Below are positions 1 through 9,942 of a stretch of DNA of 56,501 nt, piece after piece (the stretch's first letter is position 1; each line of letters starts with the position of its first letter). The translations under genes and the position numbers were made by a program. This DNA comes from Pseudomonadota bacterium. GTDB lineage: Bacteria; Pseudomonadota; Gammaproteobacteria; Burkholderiales; Casimicrobiaceae. The stretch spans positions 1 through 56,501 of the forward strand of contig JAFEDG010000155.1 of assembly GCA_018241745.1 (NCBI GenBank). The letters are read 5' to 3'. The notes under the pieces are model-generated. The model worked only from the letters and a program-made list of their open reading frames with translations. It did not search any database and was not told the DNA's origin.

Positions 1-14
1 GCACCGGCGCTGGC

Positions 15-779
15 TCAGCCGTAGCGATTCGTCAGCGCACCGATCCCGTCGATCTCGACGGACACCGTGCACCCGGGCTTGAGTCGCCCGACGCCCACCG
101 ACGTGCCGACCGCGATGACGTCGCCCGGCATCAGCGTCATATCCCACGACAACCGGCTGACGAGCGTCGCCGGCGACATCACCATGTCGGCCAGCGGATA
201 GTTCTGGCGCTCGACGCCGTCGAGCAGCACGCGCACGTGCGCCGCGCGCCAGTCGAGATCGGTCCGGATGCAGGGACCCAGCGGGCCGAACGTGTCGAAG
301 CCCTTCGCGCGCGTCCAATGCGGGAACACGGTGTCCTGCAACGGTTCGGTGGCCGTGACGTCGTTGACGCACGTGTAGCCGAAGATGCAGGCTTCCGCCG
401 CGTCGGGATCGACGGCCGTCGCCTGCTTGCCCAGCACGACACCCAGCTCGCCCTCGAAGATGACCGTGCCGCTGAAGCCGGTGGGCGGCCGGATTGTCGT
501 ACCGGGATCCGCCAGCGACGTGTTCGCCTTGATGAAGTACAGCGGATCGACCGGGTCCGACACGCCGTTCTTGTGATTGAGCGCGCGATAGTTGCGCCAC
601 ATGCCGAGCACCTTGCCCGGCGTACACGGCATCAGCAACGCGACGTCATCCAGCGCGTACGTGTCGCCGGTGGCTTGCGGATGCGCGAACATGTCGCCCG
701 CGTGCACGGCGATCGACGTCCCGTCGAGCGTACCGAAGCCGACGGCGTCACCCTTGCGAAAGCGTACCCAGCGCGTCAT
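15..779 (-). CDS. Fumarylacetoacetate hydrolase (FAH) family protein
   Basis: A 254-residue protein with the FAH C-terminal fold. The motif FEGELGVVLG (about residues 108-117) carries the E-x-E pair that binds the divalent metal in this family, and the C-terminal part has the usual MLMPGDVIAVGTS-like segment (TLMPGDVIAVGTSVGVG). Family members are cytosolic hydrolases, decarboxylases or isomerases acting on 2-oxo acids from aromatic or sugar-acid breakdown. The substrate cannot be read from sequence. The length is typical of the short one-domain members. It is last in the minus-strand run, 16 bases after gltX, and has no catabolic partners nearby, so the position gives no clue to the pathway. 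The start ATG precedes MTRWVRF; the family is clear but the reaction is not. Confidence 0.85.
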   Translation of the reverse strand: MTRWVRFRKGDAVGFGTLDGTSIAVHAGDMFAHPQATGDTYALDDVALLMPCTPGKVLGMWRNYRALNHKNGVSDPVDPLYFIKANTSLADPGTTIRPPTGFSGTVIFEGELGVVLGKQATAVDPDAAEACIFGYTCVNDVTATEPLQDTVFPHWTRAKGFDTFGPLGPCIRTDLDWRAAHVRVLLDGVERQNYPLADMVMSPATLVSRLSWDMTLMPGDVIAVGTSVGVGRLKPGCTVSVEIDGIGALTNRYG

Positions 780-795
780 CGCCCGCTCCGCGGAT

Positions 796-2190
796 TCAGG
801 CGGCGAGGCCGCGCTCGATCCGGGCCTGCGCTTCGGCGCGGCCCACCAAGGCGAGGATCGCGTCGATCGCCGGCGTGTGCCCGCTGCCGGTGACGAGCCA
901 GCGTACCGGCATCATGACCTCGCCTGCCTTCAGCTGGTGCTCGGCCGCGGTCGCCTTGAGCAGTGCCGCGATCGCCTCGCGCGTGCCGTCGGTGGCGGCG
1001 AGCTTGGCCGCGACGTTGGCGAGCGCCGCGCGGTTGCGCTCGTTGAGCGGCGCCGTCATCTCCGCGGTCACGTCCGGCGCGCGATAGAAGTACGCGGCCT
1101 GCTCTGCCATCGCGACCAGCGTCGGCGCACGGTCGCGCAGCAGCGCAGCGACGTCCGCCAACGCAGGGCCGCGCGCGACGTCGAGTCCGCGCGCCGCGAC
1201 GAACGGCGCGAGCCGCGCCGCGAGCACGTCCGGCGCGAGCCGCTTGATGTGTTCCTGGTTGAGCCACTCGAGCTTGGCGGGGTCGAAGCGCGCCGGCGAC
1301 GGATGCAGGCCGGAGAGGTCGAACCAGTTGACGAACTGGTCGACGGCGAACACCTCGTCGTCACCATGCGACCAGCCCAGCCGCGCGAGATAGTTGACGA
1401 TCGTCTCCGGCAGATAGCCGTCGTCGCGGTACTGCAGCACGCCGCGCGCGCCGTGCCGCTTGGACAGCTTGTCGCCCTCCGGCGTCAGGACGGTCGGCAG
1501 GTGGCCGTACACCGGCGGCGTCGCGCCCAGCGCGCGGATCATGTTGATCTGCCGCGGCGTGTTGTTGACGTGGTCGTCGCCCCGGATCACGTGCGTGATG
1601 TTCATCTCGAGGTCGTCGACGACGACACAGAAGTTGTACGTCGGCGTACCGTCGGCGCGCGCGATGACGAGGTCGTCAAGCTCCGCGTTGGCGATCGCGA
1701 TCGGGCCTTTCACCGCGTCGTCCCAAGCGACGACACCGGCGTCGGGATTGCGGAAGCGGATGACCGGCGCAACGCCTGGCGGCGGCGCCCTGCCCGTGGC
1801 GTTCTCCGGGCGCCAGCGACCGTCGTAGCGCGGCTTCTCGCCGCGCGCCATCTGCGCCTCGCGCAGCGCGTCGAGCTCGGCCTCGCTCATGTAGTCGTGG
1901 TAGGCGAGGCCGCGCGCCAGCATGTCGTCGAGCACCGCGCGATAGCGGTCCATCCGCTGCATCTGGAAGTACGGGCCTTCGTCGTAGTCGAGGCCCAGCC
2001 ACGCCATCGCGTCGATGATCCCCTGCGTGGCCTCCGGCGTCGAGCGCTCGGTATCCGTGTCCTCGATGCGCAGGATGAACGTGCCGCCCGCGTGGCGCGC
2101 GAACGCCCACGGGAACAGTGCGGAGCGGATATTGCCGAGGTGGATGAACCCGGTCGGGCTCGGCGCGAAACGTGTGCGGATGCCGGGCAT
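796..2190 (-). CDS. gltX: Glutamyl-tRNA synthetase
   Basis: Class I aminoacyl-tRNA synthetase of 464 residues that charges tRNA-Glu with glutamate in the cytosol. The HIGH-type signature is HLGN at residues 17-20, after RFAPSPTG. The KMSKS-type loop is KLSKR at 241-245, after LTPEGD. The region WVYHLGDDHVNN-equivalent is present as [14 protein letters not shown] (201-214), typical of GlnRS/GluRS. The C-terminal part is the helical anticodon-binding domain. Length fits a discriminating or non-discriminating bacterial GluRS; sequence reading alone cannot separate these. The gene begins 7 bases after the stop of the transglutaminase gene, so it is probably co-transcribed with the Anbu operon. 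Confidence 0.97.
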   Translation of the reverse strand: MPGIRTRFAPSPTGFIHLGNIRSALFPWAFARHAGGTFILRIEDTDTERSTPEATQGIIDAMAWLGLDYDEGPYFQMQRMDRYRAVLDDMLARGLAYHDYMSEAELDALREAQMARGEKPRYDGRWRPENATGRAPPPGVAPVIRFRNPDAGVVAWDDAVKGPIAIANAELDDLVIARADGTPTYNFCVVVDDLEMNITHVIRGDDHVNNTPRQINMIRALGATPPVYGHLPTVLTPEGDKLSKRHGARGVLQYRDDGYLPETIVNYLARLGWSHGDDEVFAVDQFVNWFDLSGLHPSPARFDPAKLEWLNQEHIKRLAPDVLAARLAPFVAARGLDVARGPALADVAALLRDRAPTLVAMAEQAAYFYRAPDVTAEMTAPLNERNRAALANVAAKLAATDGTREAIAALLKATAAEHQLKAGEVMMPVRWLVTGSGHTPAIDAILALVGRAEAQARIERGLAA

Positions 2191-2197
2191 CGTGAAC

Positions 2198-5100
2198 TCA
2201 GGCCTTCGCGTTCCAGCGCAGGTCGAGCGTCGTCGGCAACGCCGGATTCGCCGGTTCCGCAGGCACCGTCATCGGGCCGGGCGTATGGCCATTGGGCGCG
2301 AAGCGCGCGACGCGCCGGGCCTCGGCCTCGTTGGCGTTGACCGGGAACGTCTCGTAGTTGCGTCCACCCGGGTGGGCGACGTGGTACGTGCAGCCGCCGA
2401 GCGCGCGCTCCGCCCACGTGTCGACGAGGTCGAACGTCAGCGGCGCCTGCACGCCGATCGTCGGATGCAGCGCCGACGGCGGGTTCCACGCGCGATAGCG
2501 GACGCCGGCGACGTACTCGCCCGGCACGCCGGTCGACGTCATCGGCACCGGGCGGCGGTTGCACGCGATCACGTGGCGCCCGGGGATCATGCCGGTCGCG
2601 CGCACCTGCATCCGTTCGACCGAGGAGTCGACGTAGCGCGCGGTGCCGCTGCTGCTTGCTTCCTCGCCGAGCACGTGCCACGGCTCGATCGCCTGGCGCA
2701 GCTCCAGCGTGACGTCGTCGACGGCGACGGTGCCATAGCGCGGGAAGCGAAACTCGACGAACGGCGCGAACCATTCCGGCGCGAACGCATACCCCGCGCG
2801 CTGCAGCTCGACGACGACGTCGTGGATGTCGCGCTCGACGTAGTGCGGCAGCAGCCACCGGTCGTGCAGCGCGGTTCCCCAGGGAATGAGCTTGCCCGCG
2901 TACGGCGTGCGCCAGAAGCGCGCGACCAGCGCGCGCAGCAGCAGCATCTGCACCGCGGACATCCGCCAGTGCGGCGGCATCTCGAACGCGCGGAACTCGA
3001 GCAGGCCCAGGCGGCCGGTGGGCCCATCCGGTGAATAGAGCTTGTCGATCGAGAACTCGGCGCGGTGCGTGTTGCCGGTCAGGTCCGTCAGCAGGTGGCG
3101 CAGCAGCCGGTCCGTGAGCCACGGTTGCGGCGTTTCCTTGCCGCTCTCCTGGACGCGCGCGAGTTGCTGGAACGCGATCTCGAGCTCGTACAACCGGTCG
3201 TCGCGCGCTTCGTCGACACGCGGGGCCTGGCTCGTGGGCCCGATGAACATCCCCGAGAACAGGTACGACAGCGACGGATGGTTCTGCCAATACGTGACAA
3301 GGCTTTGCAGCAGGTCCGGGCGCCGCAGCAGCGGGCTGTCCGCCGGCGTGGCCGCGCCGAGCGTGACGTGATTGCCGCCGCCGGTGCCGGTGTGCCGGCC
3401 GTCGAGCATGAACTTCTCGGTGGCGAGCCGCGTCTCGCGTGCTTCCGCGTACAGCGTCTCGCTGGTGTCCATCAGCTCGCGCCAGTGGGCGGCCGGCTGC
3501 ACGTTGACCTCGATGACGCCCGGATCCGGCGTCACGGCGAGCGTGCGGATCCGCGGGTCGCGCGGCGGTGCATAGCCCTCGATCAGCAGCGTGACGTCGC
3601 GCGCGGCGGCCACGTCCTCGATCGCGGCGAGCAGCGCGACATAGCTTTCGAGCCGCTCGAGCGGCGGCATGAACACCGACAGGTGGCGGTTGCGCACCTC
3701 GAACGCGAGCGCGGTCTTGACCACTTCGCGCCGATGATCGTCGTGTGCCCGCGCCTTGCCTGCAGCGTCCTTGCGCGCGAGCAGCGCGCCGCGTTCGGCG
3801 AACGGGTCGAGCGGCCCTTCGTCGGGCAGCACATCCGGCAGCGAACCGAGCGGTAGCCGCAGGCCCAGCGGCGAATCGCCGCCTACGGCGTACAGGCGCT
3901 CGCGGCGCAGCGGCCATGGGCTCGTCTGCCAGACGACGGCCGGCGCGGCATCCGCACGCGCCTTCAACGGCAGCACGAAGCCCGCCGGCTTCTCGAGGCC
4001 TGCCTGCAACAGTCGCGCAAGACGCGCACGTTCGCCGGGCTTGGACAGGTCCGCCTTCAGCGGATCGACTTCTTCCGGCAGCGCGGATTCCGCGACCAGC
4101 AGCTTGGGCGCATCTTCGTAGACAGTCAGCAGCCGCTCGACCGGCAAACCCAGCGCGGCGGTCAGCGCCTGCGCGAAGCTCGCGAGATCGGGGAGGGTCG
4201 CCTTGCCCTCCTCGCTCGAGTTGGCGAGGCGCTTGACGTCGTTCCACAGCGGCTCGCCGTCGACGCGCCAGAAGATGCCCAGCGCCCAGCGTGGCAATGG
4301 CTCGCCCGGATACCACTTGCCCTGCCCGATGTGCAGCAGGCTGCCGGGCGCGAAGCGCGCCGCCAGCCGGCGCTGCAGCGTCTCGGCAAGTTTGCGCTTG
4401 GCCGGCGACATCGCCGTGTAGTTCCACTCCGCGCCATCCATGTCGTCGATCGACACGAACGTGGGTTCGCCGCCCTGCGTCAGCCGCACGTCGAGCTGCT
4501 TCAGGTCGACGTCGACGCGCTCGCCCAGCGCGTCGATCGCCGACCATTGTGCGTCGCTGTACGGCTTGGTCACGCGCGGGTCCTCGTGGACGCGCGCGAC
4601 CTTCATCTCGACGCTGAAGTCGACTTCGCACCGGTCCGTATAGCCCATGACCGGCGCGGCGCTGCCCGGCTCGGCCGTGCATGCGAGCGGGATGTGGCCT
4701 TCACCGGCGAGCAGCCCGGACGTGGGATCGAAGCCGATCCAGCCCGCGCCGGGAATGTACGCCTCGGCCCACGCGTGCAGGTCGGTGAAGTCCTTGTCCG
4801 TGCCGGAGGGGCCATCCAGCGCCTTCTGGTCGGCGACGAGCTGGATCAGGTAGCCGGACGCGAAGCGCGCCGCGATGCCCAGGTGGCGCAGGATCTGCAC
4901 GAGCAGCCAGCCGGAGTCGCGGCACGAGCCGCATGCGAGCGCGAGCGTCTCCTCGGGTGCCTGCACGCCGGGCTCCATCCGCACGAGGTAGCGGATGTCG
5001 CCCTGCAACTTCTGGTTGAGCCGCACGAGCATGTTGACGGTCGCCTCGTCCGGCGTGACCGTCTTGCGGAACGCTTCGATCCAGTCACCCAGGCGCGGCG

Positions 5101-5470
5101 TCAGCGGCAGCGTCTCCAGGAACGGCGCGAGCTCCTTCGCCAGCATCGGCGAATACGCGAACGGGAAATGCTCGGCGTACTCCTCGACAAAGAAGTCGAA
5201 CGGGTTGATGACCGTGAGGTCAGCCGTCAGGTCGACCACCACCTCCAGCTCGCGCGTCATGTCCGGGAACACGACGCGCGCGATCCAGTTGCCGTACGGG
5301 TCCTGCTGCCAGTTGAGGAAGTGCTGCGCGGGCGTCACGCGCAGCGAGTAGCTGAGGATCGGGGTGCGTGTATGCGGCGCCGGCCGCAACCGGACCTCGT
5401 GCGGCGACAGGTGGACCAGGCGATCGAAGCGGTAGCGGGTGCGGTGGGTGAGCGCGACGCGAATGGCCAT
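2198..5470 (-). CDS. Transglutaminase-like protein fused to DUF2126
   Basis: A 1090-residue two-part protein. Residues 1 to about 290 form the bacterial transglutaminase N-domain and core: the likely catalytic triad is Cys183 in [10 protein letters not shown], His232 in DLHAWAEAY and Asp248 in [10 protein letters not shown]. The remaining about 790 residues match the DUF2126 (COG4196-type) architecture, with the recognisable stretches [17 protein letters not shown] and [21 protein letters not shown]. No signal peptide is visible, so it is probably cytosolic. The gene lies 13 bases downstream of the Anbu peptidase gene. In this conserved neighbourhood the family is predicted to make or cut isopeptide or amide bonds together with the ATP-grasp and alpha-E proteins. 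The actual substrate is unknown. Confidence 0.92.
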   Translation of the reverse strand: MAIRVALTHRTRYRFDRLVHLSPHEVRLRPAPHTRTPILSYSLRVTPAQHFLNWQQDPYGNWIARVVFPDMTRELEVVVDLTADLTVINPFDFFVEEYAEHFPFAYSPMLAKELAPFLETLPLTPRLGDWIEAFRKTVTPDEATVNMLVRLNQKLQGDIRYLVRMEPGVQAPEETLALACGSCRDSGWLLVQILRHLGIAARFASGYLIQLVADQKALDGPSGTDKDFTDLHAWAEAYIPGAGWIGFDPTSGLLAGEGHIPLACTAEPGSAAPVMGYTDRCEVDFSVEMKVARVHEDPRVTKPYSDAQWSAIDALGERVDVDLKQLDVRLTQGGEPTFVSIDDMDGAEWNYTAMSPAKRKLAETLQRRLAARFAPGSLLHIGQGKWYPGEPLPRWALGIFWRVDGEPLWNDVKRLANSSEEGKATLPDLASFAQALTAALGLPVERLLTVYEDAPKLLVAESALPEEVDPLKADLSKPGERARLARLLQAGLEKPAGFVLPLKARADAAPAVVWQTSPWPLRRERLYAVGGDSPLGLRLPLGSLPDVLPDEGPLDPFAERGALLARKDAAGKARAHDDHRREVVKTALAFEVRNRHLSVFMPPLERLESYVALLAAIEDVAAARDVTLLIEGYAPPRDPRIRTLAVTPDPGVIEVNVQPAAHWRELMDTSETLYAEARETRLATEKFMLDGRHTGTGGGNHVTLGAATPADSPLLRRPDLLQSLVTYWQNHPSLSYLFSGMFIGPTSQAPRVDEARDDRLYELEIAFQQLARVQESGKETPQPWLTDRLLRHLLTDLTGNTHRAEFSIDKLYSPDGPTGRLGLLEFRAFEMPPHWRMSAVQMLLLRALVARFWRTPYAGKLIPWGTALHDRWLLPHYVERDIHDVVVELQRAGYAFAPEWFAPFVEFRFPRYGTVAVDDVTLELRQAIEPWHVLGEEASSSGTARYVDSSVERMQVRATGMIPGRHVIACNRRPVPMTSTGVPGEYVAGVRYRAWNPPSALHPTIGVQAPLTFDLVDTWAERALGGCTYHVAHPGGRNYETFPVNANEAEARRVARFAPNGHTPGPMTVPAEPANPALPTTLDLRWNAKA

Positions 5471-5483
5471 CGTTCGGCCGCCT

Positions 5484-6215
5484 TCAGGTCCAGTCGGGGT
5501 CCGGCAGCTGCGCGAACACGCGACGCAGCCCTTCCCCCCATTGCGTGTGCACCATCTGGAAATAGGGGTCCGTCTCGTCGATCCGGCGCGAGAGCCCGGT
5601 GTGCAGCGAGTCCGCCTCGTAAACCAGGAGGTCGATCGGCAGCCCGACCGAGATGTTCGAGCGCATCGTCGAGTCGAACGACACGAGCACGCATTTGGTC
5701 GCGTCCGTCAGCGTGGTCTGGCGATTGACGACACGGTCGATCACCGGCTTGCCGTACTTGCTCTCGCCGATCTGGAAGTAGCAGGTCTCGGCGGTGGCCT
5801 CGATGAAGTTGCCTTCGCCATAGACGTGGAACAGCCGCGGCGGCTCGCCGCGGACCTGGCCGCCGACGATGAAGTTGGCCGACGAGTCGATGTTGTTCTG
5901 GACAAGATAAGGCCCATCGCGGGTCTTCACCTCGCGCAGCGCGTCGCCCAGCAGGCGCGCGACGTCGAACATCGACAGCGCGTTCATGATGTTGGGCTCA
6001 GCGTCGCCATTGCGGTTGCGCTGCTCGAGCACGTTGACCGCGTTCTGCGTGATCGACAGGTTGCCCGACGACAGCATGACGATCACGCGGTCGCCGTCGC
6101 GGACGAACGAGCGCATCTTGGAAAAGCGCGCGATCTGGTCGACGCCGGCATTGGTCCGCGAGTCGGACGCGAAGATCATCCCGGCTTCCAGCGACATGGC
6201 AACGCAATAAGTCAT
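5484..6215 (-). CDS. Anbu-type proteasome-related peptidase
   Basis: A 243-residue protein of the Anbu (ancestral beta-subunit) family, an Ntn-hydrolase related to 20S proteasome beta-subunits and HslV. I chose the ATG giving MTYCVAMSLEAG because removal of Met exposes Thr2, the expected nucleophile; a longer open frame extends 38 codons upstream but would bury this threonine. Asp18 in ASDSRTN and Lys33 in FSKMRSF match the conserved active-site Asp and Lys. GNLSITQNAV and YGEGNFIEAT are further family-like segments. The gene lies between the alpha-E gene and the transglutaminase gene, a neighbourhood known for Anbu. The protein probably assembles into a cytosolic ring or helical oligomer. 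Its physiological substrates are not established. Confidence 0.93.
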   Translation of the reverse strand: MTYCVAMSLEAGMIFASDSRTNAGVDQIARFSKMRSFVRDGDRVIVMLSSGNLSITQNAVNVLEQRNRNGDAEPNIMNALSMFDVARLLGDALREVKTRDGPYLVQNNIDSSANFIVGGQVRGEPPRLFHVYGEGNFIEATAETCYFQIGESKYGKPVIDRVVNRQTTLTDATKCVLVSFDSTMRSNISVGLPIDLLVYEADSLHTGLSRRIDETDPYFQMVHTQWGEGLRRVFAQLPDPDWT

Positions 6216-6285
6216 GCGACGGCCTGGCGGTCCTAGCGGCAAAAGGTCGGAGTTTAGCGGAAGGCGGCCACCGGGGCCGCCGGCT

Positions 6286-7242
6286 TCAGAGCGTCGGCAC
6301 GAGGAAGCGGCGGTTGATCTCGTCGCCAAGCGCGGAGATGCGCTCGAGGAAGTCCATCAGGTACTCGTGCAGCCCGCGGCGGATGATGCCGTCCGTGCGT
6401 CCGAAGCGCAGCCGCGCGTGCAGCTCGCCGCCCATCCGCAGCAGTTCCTTGCTGCGGTCGTCGCAGATGCGCTCCAGCGTGTCGTTGATCAGGTACATGC
6501 ACGACAGCAGCGAGCGTGGCATGTCGCCCCGCAGGATCAGGAGCTCGGCCACCTTGCGCGGCGAGATCGCGTCGCTGTAGATCTTGCGATACGCCTCGAG
6601 CCCCGACAGCGACTGCAGCAGCGATGCCCACTGGTAGTAGTCGACGGCGCCGCCGACGTCCGCCGCCGACGGCAGCAGGATGTGGTACTTGGTGTCGAGG
6701 ATGCGCGCCGTGTTGTCGGCGCGCTCGATGTGCGTGCCGAGCCGGATGAAGTGGTAGGCCTCGTCGCGCAGCATCGTGCCGAACGTCACGCCACGGAACA
6801 GGTGCGAGCGCATCTTCACCCACTCGAAGAATTGCTGCGCGCCCTGCTGCTCGATCGCGTCGTAGTCCAGCACGCGCATCTCGAGCCACGCGGCGTTCAG
6901 GTCCTCGTACATCTCGGACGTGATCGCGCCGCGCACCGAGCGCGCCGACTCGCGGGCCGCGCGCAACGCGCAGAAGATCGACGACGGGTTGCCGGCGTCC
7001 AGGATCATGAAGCGCAGCACGTTCTCTGCCGTCATCTCGCCGTACTTGAGGTAGAACGCGGTCGCGAGGCCCGAGGTCACCAGCGGCACCGCCCATGGCT
7101 CGGCCCAGGTGACGCCCGGCTCGCGGAGCTGGTAGGGCAGCAGCGACGTCCGGTACGTGACGTCGAGCAGGCGCGCCGTGTTCTCGGCCCGCTCGATGTG
7201 GCGCGCCATCCAGAACAACTCGTTGGCCGTACGCGAGAGCAT
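6286..7242 (-). CDS. Alpha-E domain protein (DUF403 type)
   Basis: A 318-residue, mostly helical protein opening with MLSRTANELFWMARHIERAE, the hallmark of the alpha-E (COG2307) family. A second family signature, LGTHIERADNTARILD, lies about residues 170-185. The start ATG overlaps the stop of the ATP-grasp gene by one base (TGATG), implying coupled translation; a much longer open frame running upstream is only the wrong frame of the ATP-grasp gene. The family has no characterised enzymatic activity. It nearly always sits beside a circularly permuted ATP-grasp and a transglutaminase, and is thought to take part in the same peptide-tagging or amide-bond chemistry. It is cytosolic by sequence. 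Confidence 0.93.
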   Translation of the reverse strand: MLSRTANELFWMARHIERAENTARLLDVTYRTSLLPYQLREPGVTWAEPWAVPLVTSGLATAFYLKYGEMTAENVLRFMILDAGNPSSIFCALRAARESARSVRGAITSEMYEDLNAAWLEMRVLDYDAIEQQGAQQFFEWVKMRSHLFRGVTFGTMLRDEAYHFIRLGTHIERADNTARILDTKYHILLPSAADVGGAVDYYQWASLLQSLSGLEAYRKIYSDAISPRKVAELLILRGDMPRSLLSCMYLINDTLERICDDRSKELLRMGGELHARLRFGRTDGIIRRGLHEYLMDFLERISALGDEINRRFLVPTL

Positions 7243-8660
7243 CAGTCGTCCGCCACCACCCAGGTGTCCTTCGTACCGCCGCCCTGCGACGAGTTGACGA
7301 CCAGCGAGCCCTTGCGCAAGGCGACGCGCGTGAGGCCGCCGGGCACGATCTGCACGGTCTTGCCGGACAGCACGTAGGGCCGGAGGTCGATGTGCCGCGG
7401 GGCGACGCCCTCCTCCACGAGCGTCGGGCACGTGGACAACGCCAGCGTCGGCTGCGCGATGTACTGGTCCGGATGGGCGAGGATCCGGTGCCGGAATTCC
7501 TCGCGCTCCGCGGCGGTGGAGCGCGGGCCGATCAGCATCCCGTAGCCGCCGGCGCCGTGCGTCTCCTTGACCACCAGCTCCTCGAGGTGCGCGAGCGCGT
7601 ATTCGCGCTCCTCCTCGACATACAGCTTGTACGTCGGGACGTTGTTGAGGATGGGCTCCTCGCCGAGGTAGAACCGGATCATGTCCGGCACGTAGGGGTA
7701 GATCGACTTGTCGTCGGCGATGCCCGTGCCGATCGCGTTGGCAAGCGTGACGCGGCCGGCGCGGTAGGCGTCGAACAGGCCGCGTACCCCCAGCGTGGAA
7801 TCGGCGCGGAAGTGGGCCGGGTCCAGGAAGTCGTCGTCGACACGGCGGTAGATCACGTGCACGCGCTGCGGGCCCTTGGTCGTGTGCATGTAGACCGTGT
7901 TGTCGCGCACAAAGAGATCCTGCCCCTCGACGAGCTCGACGCCCATCTGCTGCGCGAGGAACGCGTGCTCGAAGTACGCGGAGTTGTAGGGTCCGGGCGT
8001 CAGCACGGCGACCGTCGGCTGGTCCTCGCCTGCCGGCGCCACGCCGTGCAGGTTCTCGAGCAGCATCCCCGGGTAGTGCTCGACCGGCCGGACCGACTGC
8101 ATCGCGAAGATCTCGGGAAAGAGCCGCATCATCATCTTGCGGTTCTCGAGCATGTACGAGACGCCGGACGGCACGCGCAGGTTGTCCTCCAAAACGTACC
8201 ACTCGCCCGCGCCGGCGCGGACGACGTCGATACCCGCGATATGCGCGTAGATGCCGCCCGGCAGGTCGACGCCGTGCATCTCGCGCCGGTATTGGGTGTT
8301 GTTGAGGATGCGTTCGCGCGGGACCTTGCCGGCGGCGAGGATTTCCTGACCGTGGTAGACGTCCCGCAGGAACGCGTTCAACGCATTGACGCGTTGGGTG
8401 AGCCCGCGTTCGAGCGCAGCCCACTCGCTGCCCGGGATGATCCGCGGCACGAGGTCGAACGGGATCAGCCGCTCGGTGCCTTCCTGTTCGCCGTAGACCG
8501 CAAACGTGATCCCGAGCCGGTGGAAGGCGCGATCCGCCTCTTCACGCTTCTGCGCGATGAGCTGCGGCGACGCTTCGTTGAGCCACTCGTTGAACGGAAG
8601 GTAGTGCCGACGGGTGTGGCCGTCGGGGGTACGCATCTCGTCGTAGGGTGGGGAATTCAT
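7242..8660 (-). CDS. Circularly permuted ATP-grasp protein
   Basis: A 472-residue protein of the COG2308 (DUF404/DUF407) family. Family-typical stretches include YVLEDNLRVPSGVSYMLENR, LTPGPYNSAYFEHAFLAQQM, the nucleotide-binding VVKETHGAGGYGMLIGP and RHIDLRPYVLSGKTVQIVPGGLTRVAL near the C-terminus. ATP-grasp enzymes join a carboxylate to an amine through an acyl-phosphate, so this is the likely amide-bond-forming enzyme of the operon. It is the first gene of the run ATP-grasp, alpha-E, Anbu, transglutaminase, gltX, FAH and faces a 230-base upstream region with GCACCG repeats. The start ATG precedes NSPPYDEM. Substrate and product are unknown. Confidence 0.93.
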   Translation of the reverse strand: MNSPPYDEMRTPDGHTRRHYLPFNEWLNEASPQLIAQKREEADRAFHRLGITFAVYGEQEGTERLIPFDLVPRIIPGSEWAALERGLTQRVNALNAFLRDVYHGQEILAAGKVPRERILNNTQYRREMHGVDLPGGIYAHIAGIDVVRAGAGEWYVLEDNLRVPSGVSYMLENRKMMMRLFPEIFAMQSVRPVEHYPGMLLENLHGVAPAGEDQPTVAVLTPGPYNSAYFEHAFLAQQMGVELVEGQDLFVRDNTVYMHTTKGPQRVHVIYRRVDDDFLDPAHFRADSTLGVRGLFDAYRAGRVTLANAIGTGIADDKSIYPYVPDMIRFYLGEEPILNNVPTYKLYVEEEREYALAHLEELVVKETHGAGGYGMLIGPRSTAAEREEFRHRILAHPDQYIAQPTLALSTCPTLVEEGVAPRHIDLRPYVLSGKTVQIVPGGLTRVALRKGSLVVNSSQGGGTKDTWVVADD

Positions 8661-8767
8661 TGCAGTGCAAAAGAGGACTGCCGCGATCGTAGCAAGGCGC
8701 GAGCCATCCGAAAAAGGAGCGGTGGATCAGGGTGTTAATTGTATCCGTTTGCACGGACGCCGTATAT

Positions 8768-8819
8768 GCACCGTGTCGGTGCGTTACTGAGCCCTGTTTT
8801 GGTGCTTGGGACGCACCGA
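8768..8819. promoter_or_regulatory. GCACCG inverted-repeat cluster upstream of the Anbu operon
   Basis: GCACCG-TGT-CGGTGC forms a perfect dyad at 8768-8782. TCGGTGCGT at 8776-8784 is also the exact inverse of ACGCACCGA at 8811-8819, and a related TTGGTGCTT lies between them. The cluster is 108-160 bases upstream of the ATP-grasp start and 70-120 bases upstream of the tRNA-Val, so it could be an operator for either. This is inference; no regulator is identified. Confidence 0.4.
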
Positions 8820-8837
8820 AACCGCGCATTCAATAGG

Positions 8838-8867
8838 TTGCCGCTCGCTCGCCCGATGTGGTTAAAT
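8838..8867 (+). promoter_or_regulatory. Probable sigma-70 promoter of tRNA-Val
   Basis: TTGCCG at 8838-8843 and TTAAAT at 8862-8867 are separated by 18 bases and lie 23 bases upstream of the tRNA 5' end. The -35 box matches four of six consensus positions and the -10 box four of six. Confidence 0.5.
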
Positions 8868-8890
8868 CTCGGCTCCTGTCTGGGTTCGCG

Positions 8891-8965
8891 GGGCGGTTAG
8901 CTCAGCGGTAGAGCACTGCCTTCACACGGCAGGGGTCACTGGTTCAAACCCAGTATCGCCCACCA
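8891..8965 (+). tRNA. tRNA-Val (anticodon CAC)
   Basis: A complete cloverleaf: acceptor GGGCGGT pairs with ATCGCCC (one G-U), D-arm GCTC/GAGC, anticodon stem CTGCC/GGCAG around loop TTCACAC with anticodon CAC, T-arm with GGTTCAAACC, discriminator A and an encoded CCA. It reads GUG codons. It stands alone between the Anbu operon and oxyR and is followed directly by a terminator. Confidence 0.96.
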
Positions 8966-8976
8966 CATCGAACCAA

Positions 8977-9010
8977 GGGATTACGTGCGAAGCGTAATCC
9001 CTTTTTTTTT
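8977..9010 (+). terminator. Rho-independent terminator after tRNA-Val
   Basis: GGGATTACG (8977-8985) and CGTAATCCC (8993-9001) form a perfect 9-bp stem with a 7-base loop, followed by nine T residues (9002-9010). It ends the tRNA-Val transcript; the oxyR stop on the other strand is 15 bases away. The T-run is on the plus side only, so it works best for plus-strand transcripts. Confidence 0.92.
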
Positions 9011-9024
9011 GGCCGGGCCCGACG

Positions 9025-9942
9025 CTATTTTTCGCGCCCGCGTGCAGCGACGACGGACCCGGGCCGGCACGCGGCCACCGCGTCGCGCACCGCCGCGATC
9101 GCTGCGGGCCGCGGGAAGCTCTTCCGATGCGCGAGCGCGATGCGCCGCGTCGGCACCGGCTTCGCGAACGGGATCGCGGTGACGAGCGGATCGCGGTAGC
9201 GCGGCTTCAGCGCATCGCGTGGCAGGATCGAGATGCCGAGCCCCGACGCCACCATGTTGCGCACCGTCTCCAGCGAGCTCGTGCGCGCCACTTGCGCGTC
9301 GCCATGGCTCAGCTCGGGACACGCGTCCAGCACCTGGTCGCGGAAGCAATGACCCGCATTGAGAAGGATCGCGTGTTCGCCCGCAAGTTCCGCCGGGTCG
9401 ATCGCCTTGCGGCTCGCCCAGCGATGGTCGTGCGGCACGACGACCTCGAACGGCTCCTCGTACAGGAACTCGGTGACAACCCCGGGTGGCGCGAACGGCA
9501 GCGCGATGATCGCCGCGTCGATGCGCCCGTTCTTCAGCGCGGCCTCGAGCTCCTCGGTCAGGTTCTCCTCGATGTCGAGCGGCATCGCCGGTGCGCGCGC
9601 CCGCAGCGCGGGCACCAGGTCCGGCAGCAGGTAAGGCGCGACCGTGTAGATCACGCCGAGGCTCAAGGGACCCACGAGCGGATCGGCGCCGGCCTTCGCG
9701 ATGTCGCGCAGCCGGGTCGCCTCCTCCAGCACCCGCTGGGCCTGCGCGACGATGCGCTCGCCGACCGGCGTCACCGTCACTTCGTTCTTGCCGCGCTCGA
9801 ACAGCGGCGCGCCCAGCTCGTCCTCGAGCTTCTGGATGGCCACCGACAGCGCCGGCTGGCTGACGAAGCACCGGGCGGCCGCCCGGCCGAAGCTGCGCTC
9901 GTGCGCGACCGCGACGACGTAACGCAGCTCGTTGAGCGTCAT
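9025..9942 (-). CDS. oxyR: LysR-family peroxide sensor OxyR
   Basis: A 305-residue LysR-type regulator. The winged helix-turn-helix is at residues 1-60 ([15 protein letters not shown], then [15 protein letters not shown]) and the effector domain follows. Cys199 in AGHCFRDQ and Cys208 in LDACPE fall at exactly the positions of the redox-active cysteines of E. coli OxyR, and [19 protein letters not shown] is also OxyR-like. The expected role is activation of catalase and peroxiredoxin genes after the two cysteines form a disulfide with hydrogen peroxide. The start ATG overlaps the galU stop (ATGA), so it is probably translated from the galU transcript. No peroxidase gene is visible in this window. 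Confidence 0.93.
   Translation of the reverse strand: MTLNELRYVVAVAHERSFGRAAARCFVSQPALSVAIQKLEDELGAPLFERGKNEVTVTPVGERIVAQAQRVLEEATRLRDIAKAGADPLVGPLSLGVIYTVAPYLLPDLVPALRARAPAMPLDIEENLTEELEAALKNGRIDAAIIALPFAPPGVVTEFLYEEPFEVVVPHDHRWASRKAIDPAELAGEHAILLNAGHCFRDQVLDACPELSHGDAQVARTSSLETVRNMVASGLGISILPRDALKPRYRDPLVTAIPFAKPVPTRRIALAHRKSFPRPAAIAAVRDAVAACRPGSVVAARGREK

Noticed and set aside
1887..4682. 931-residue open frame on the minus strand
   Set aside because: It is an Arg/Ala-rich shadow of the transglutaminase and gltX genes, with no motifs, as is common in very GC-rich DNA.
6286..8424. 712-residue open frame that contains the alpha-E protein
   Set aside because: Only the last 318 residues are family-like; the rest runs antisense-free in the wrong frame of the ATP-grasp gene. 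The TGATG overlap at 7242 gives the true start.
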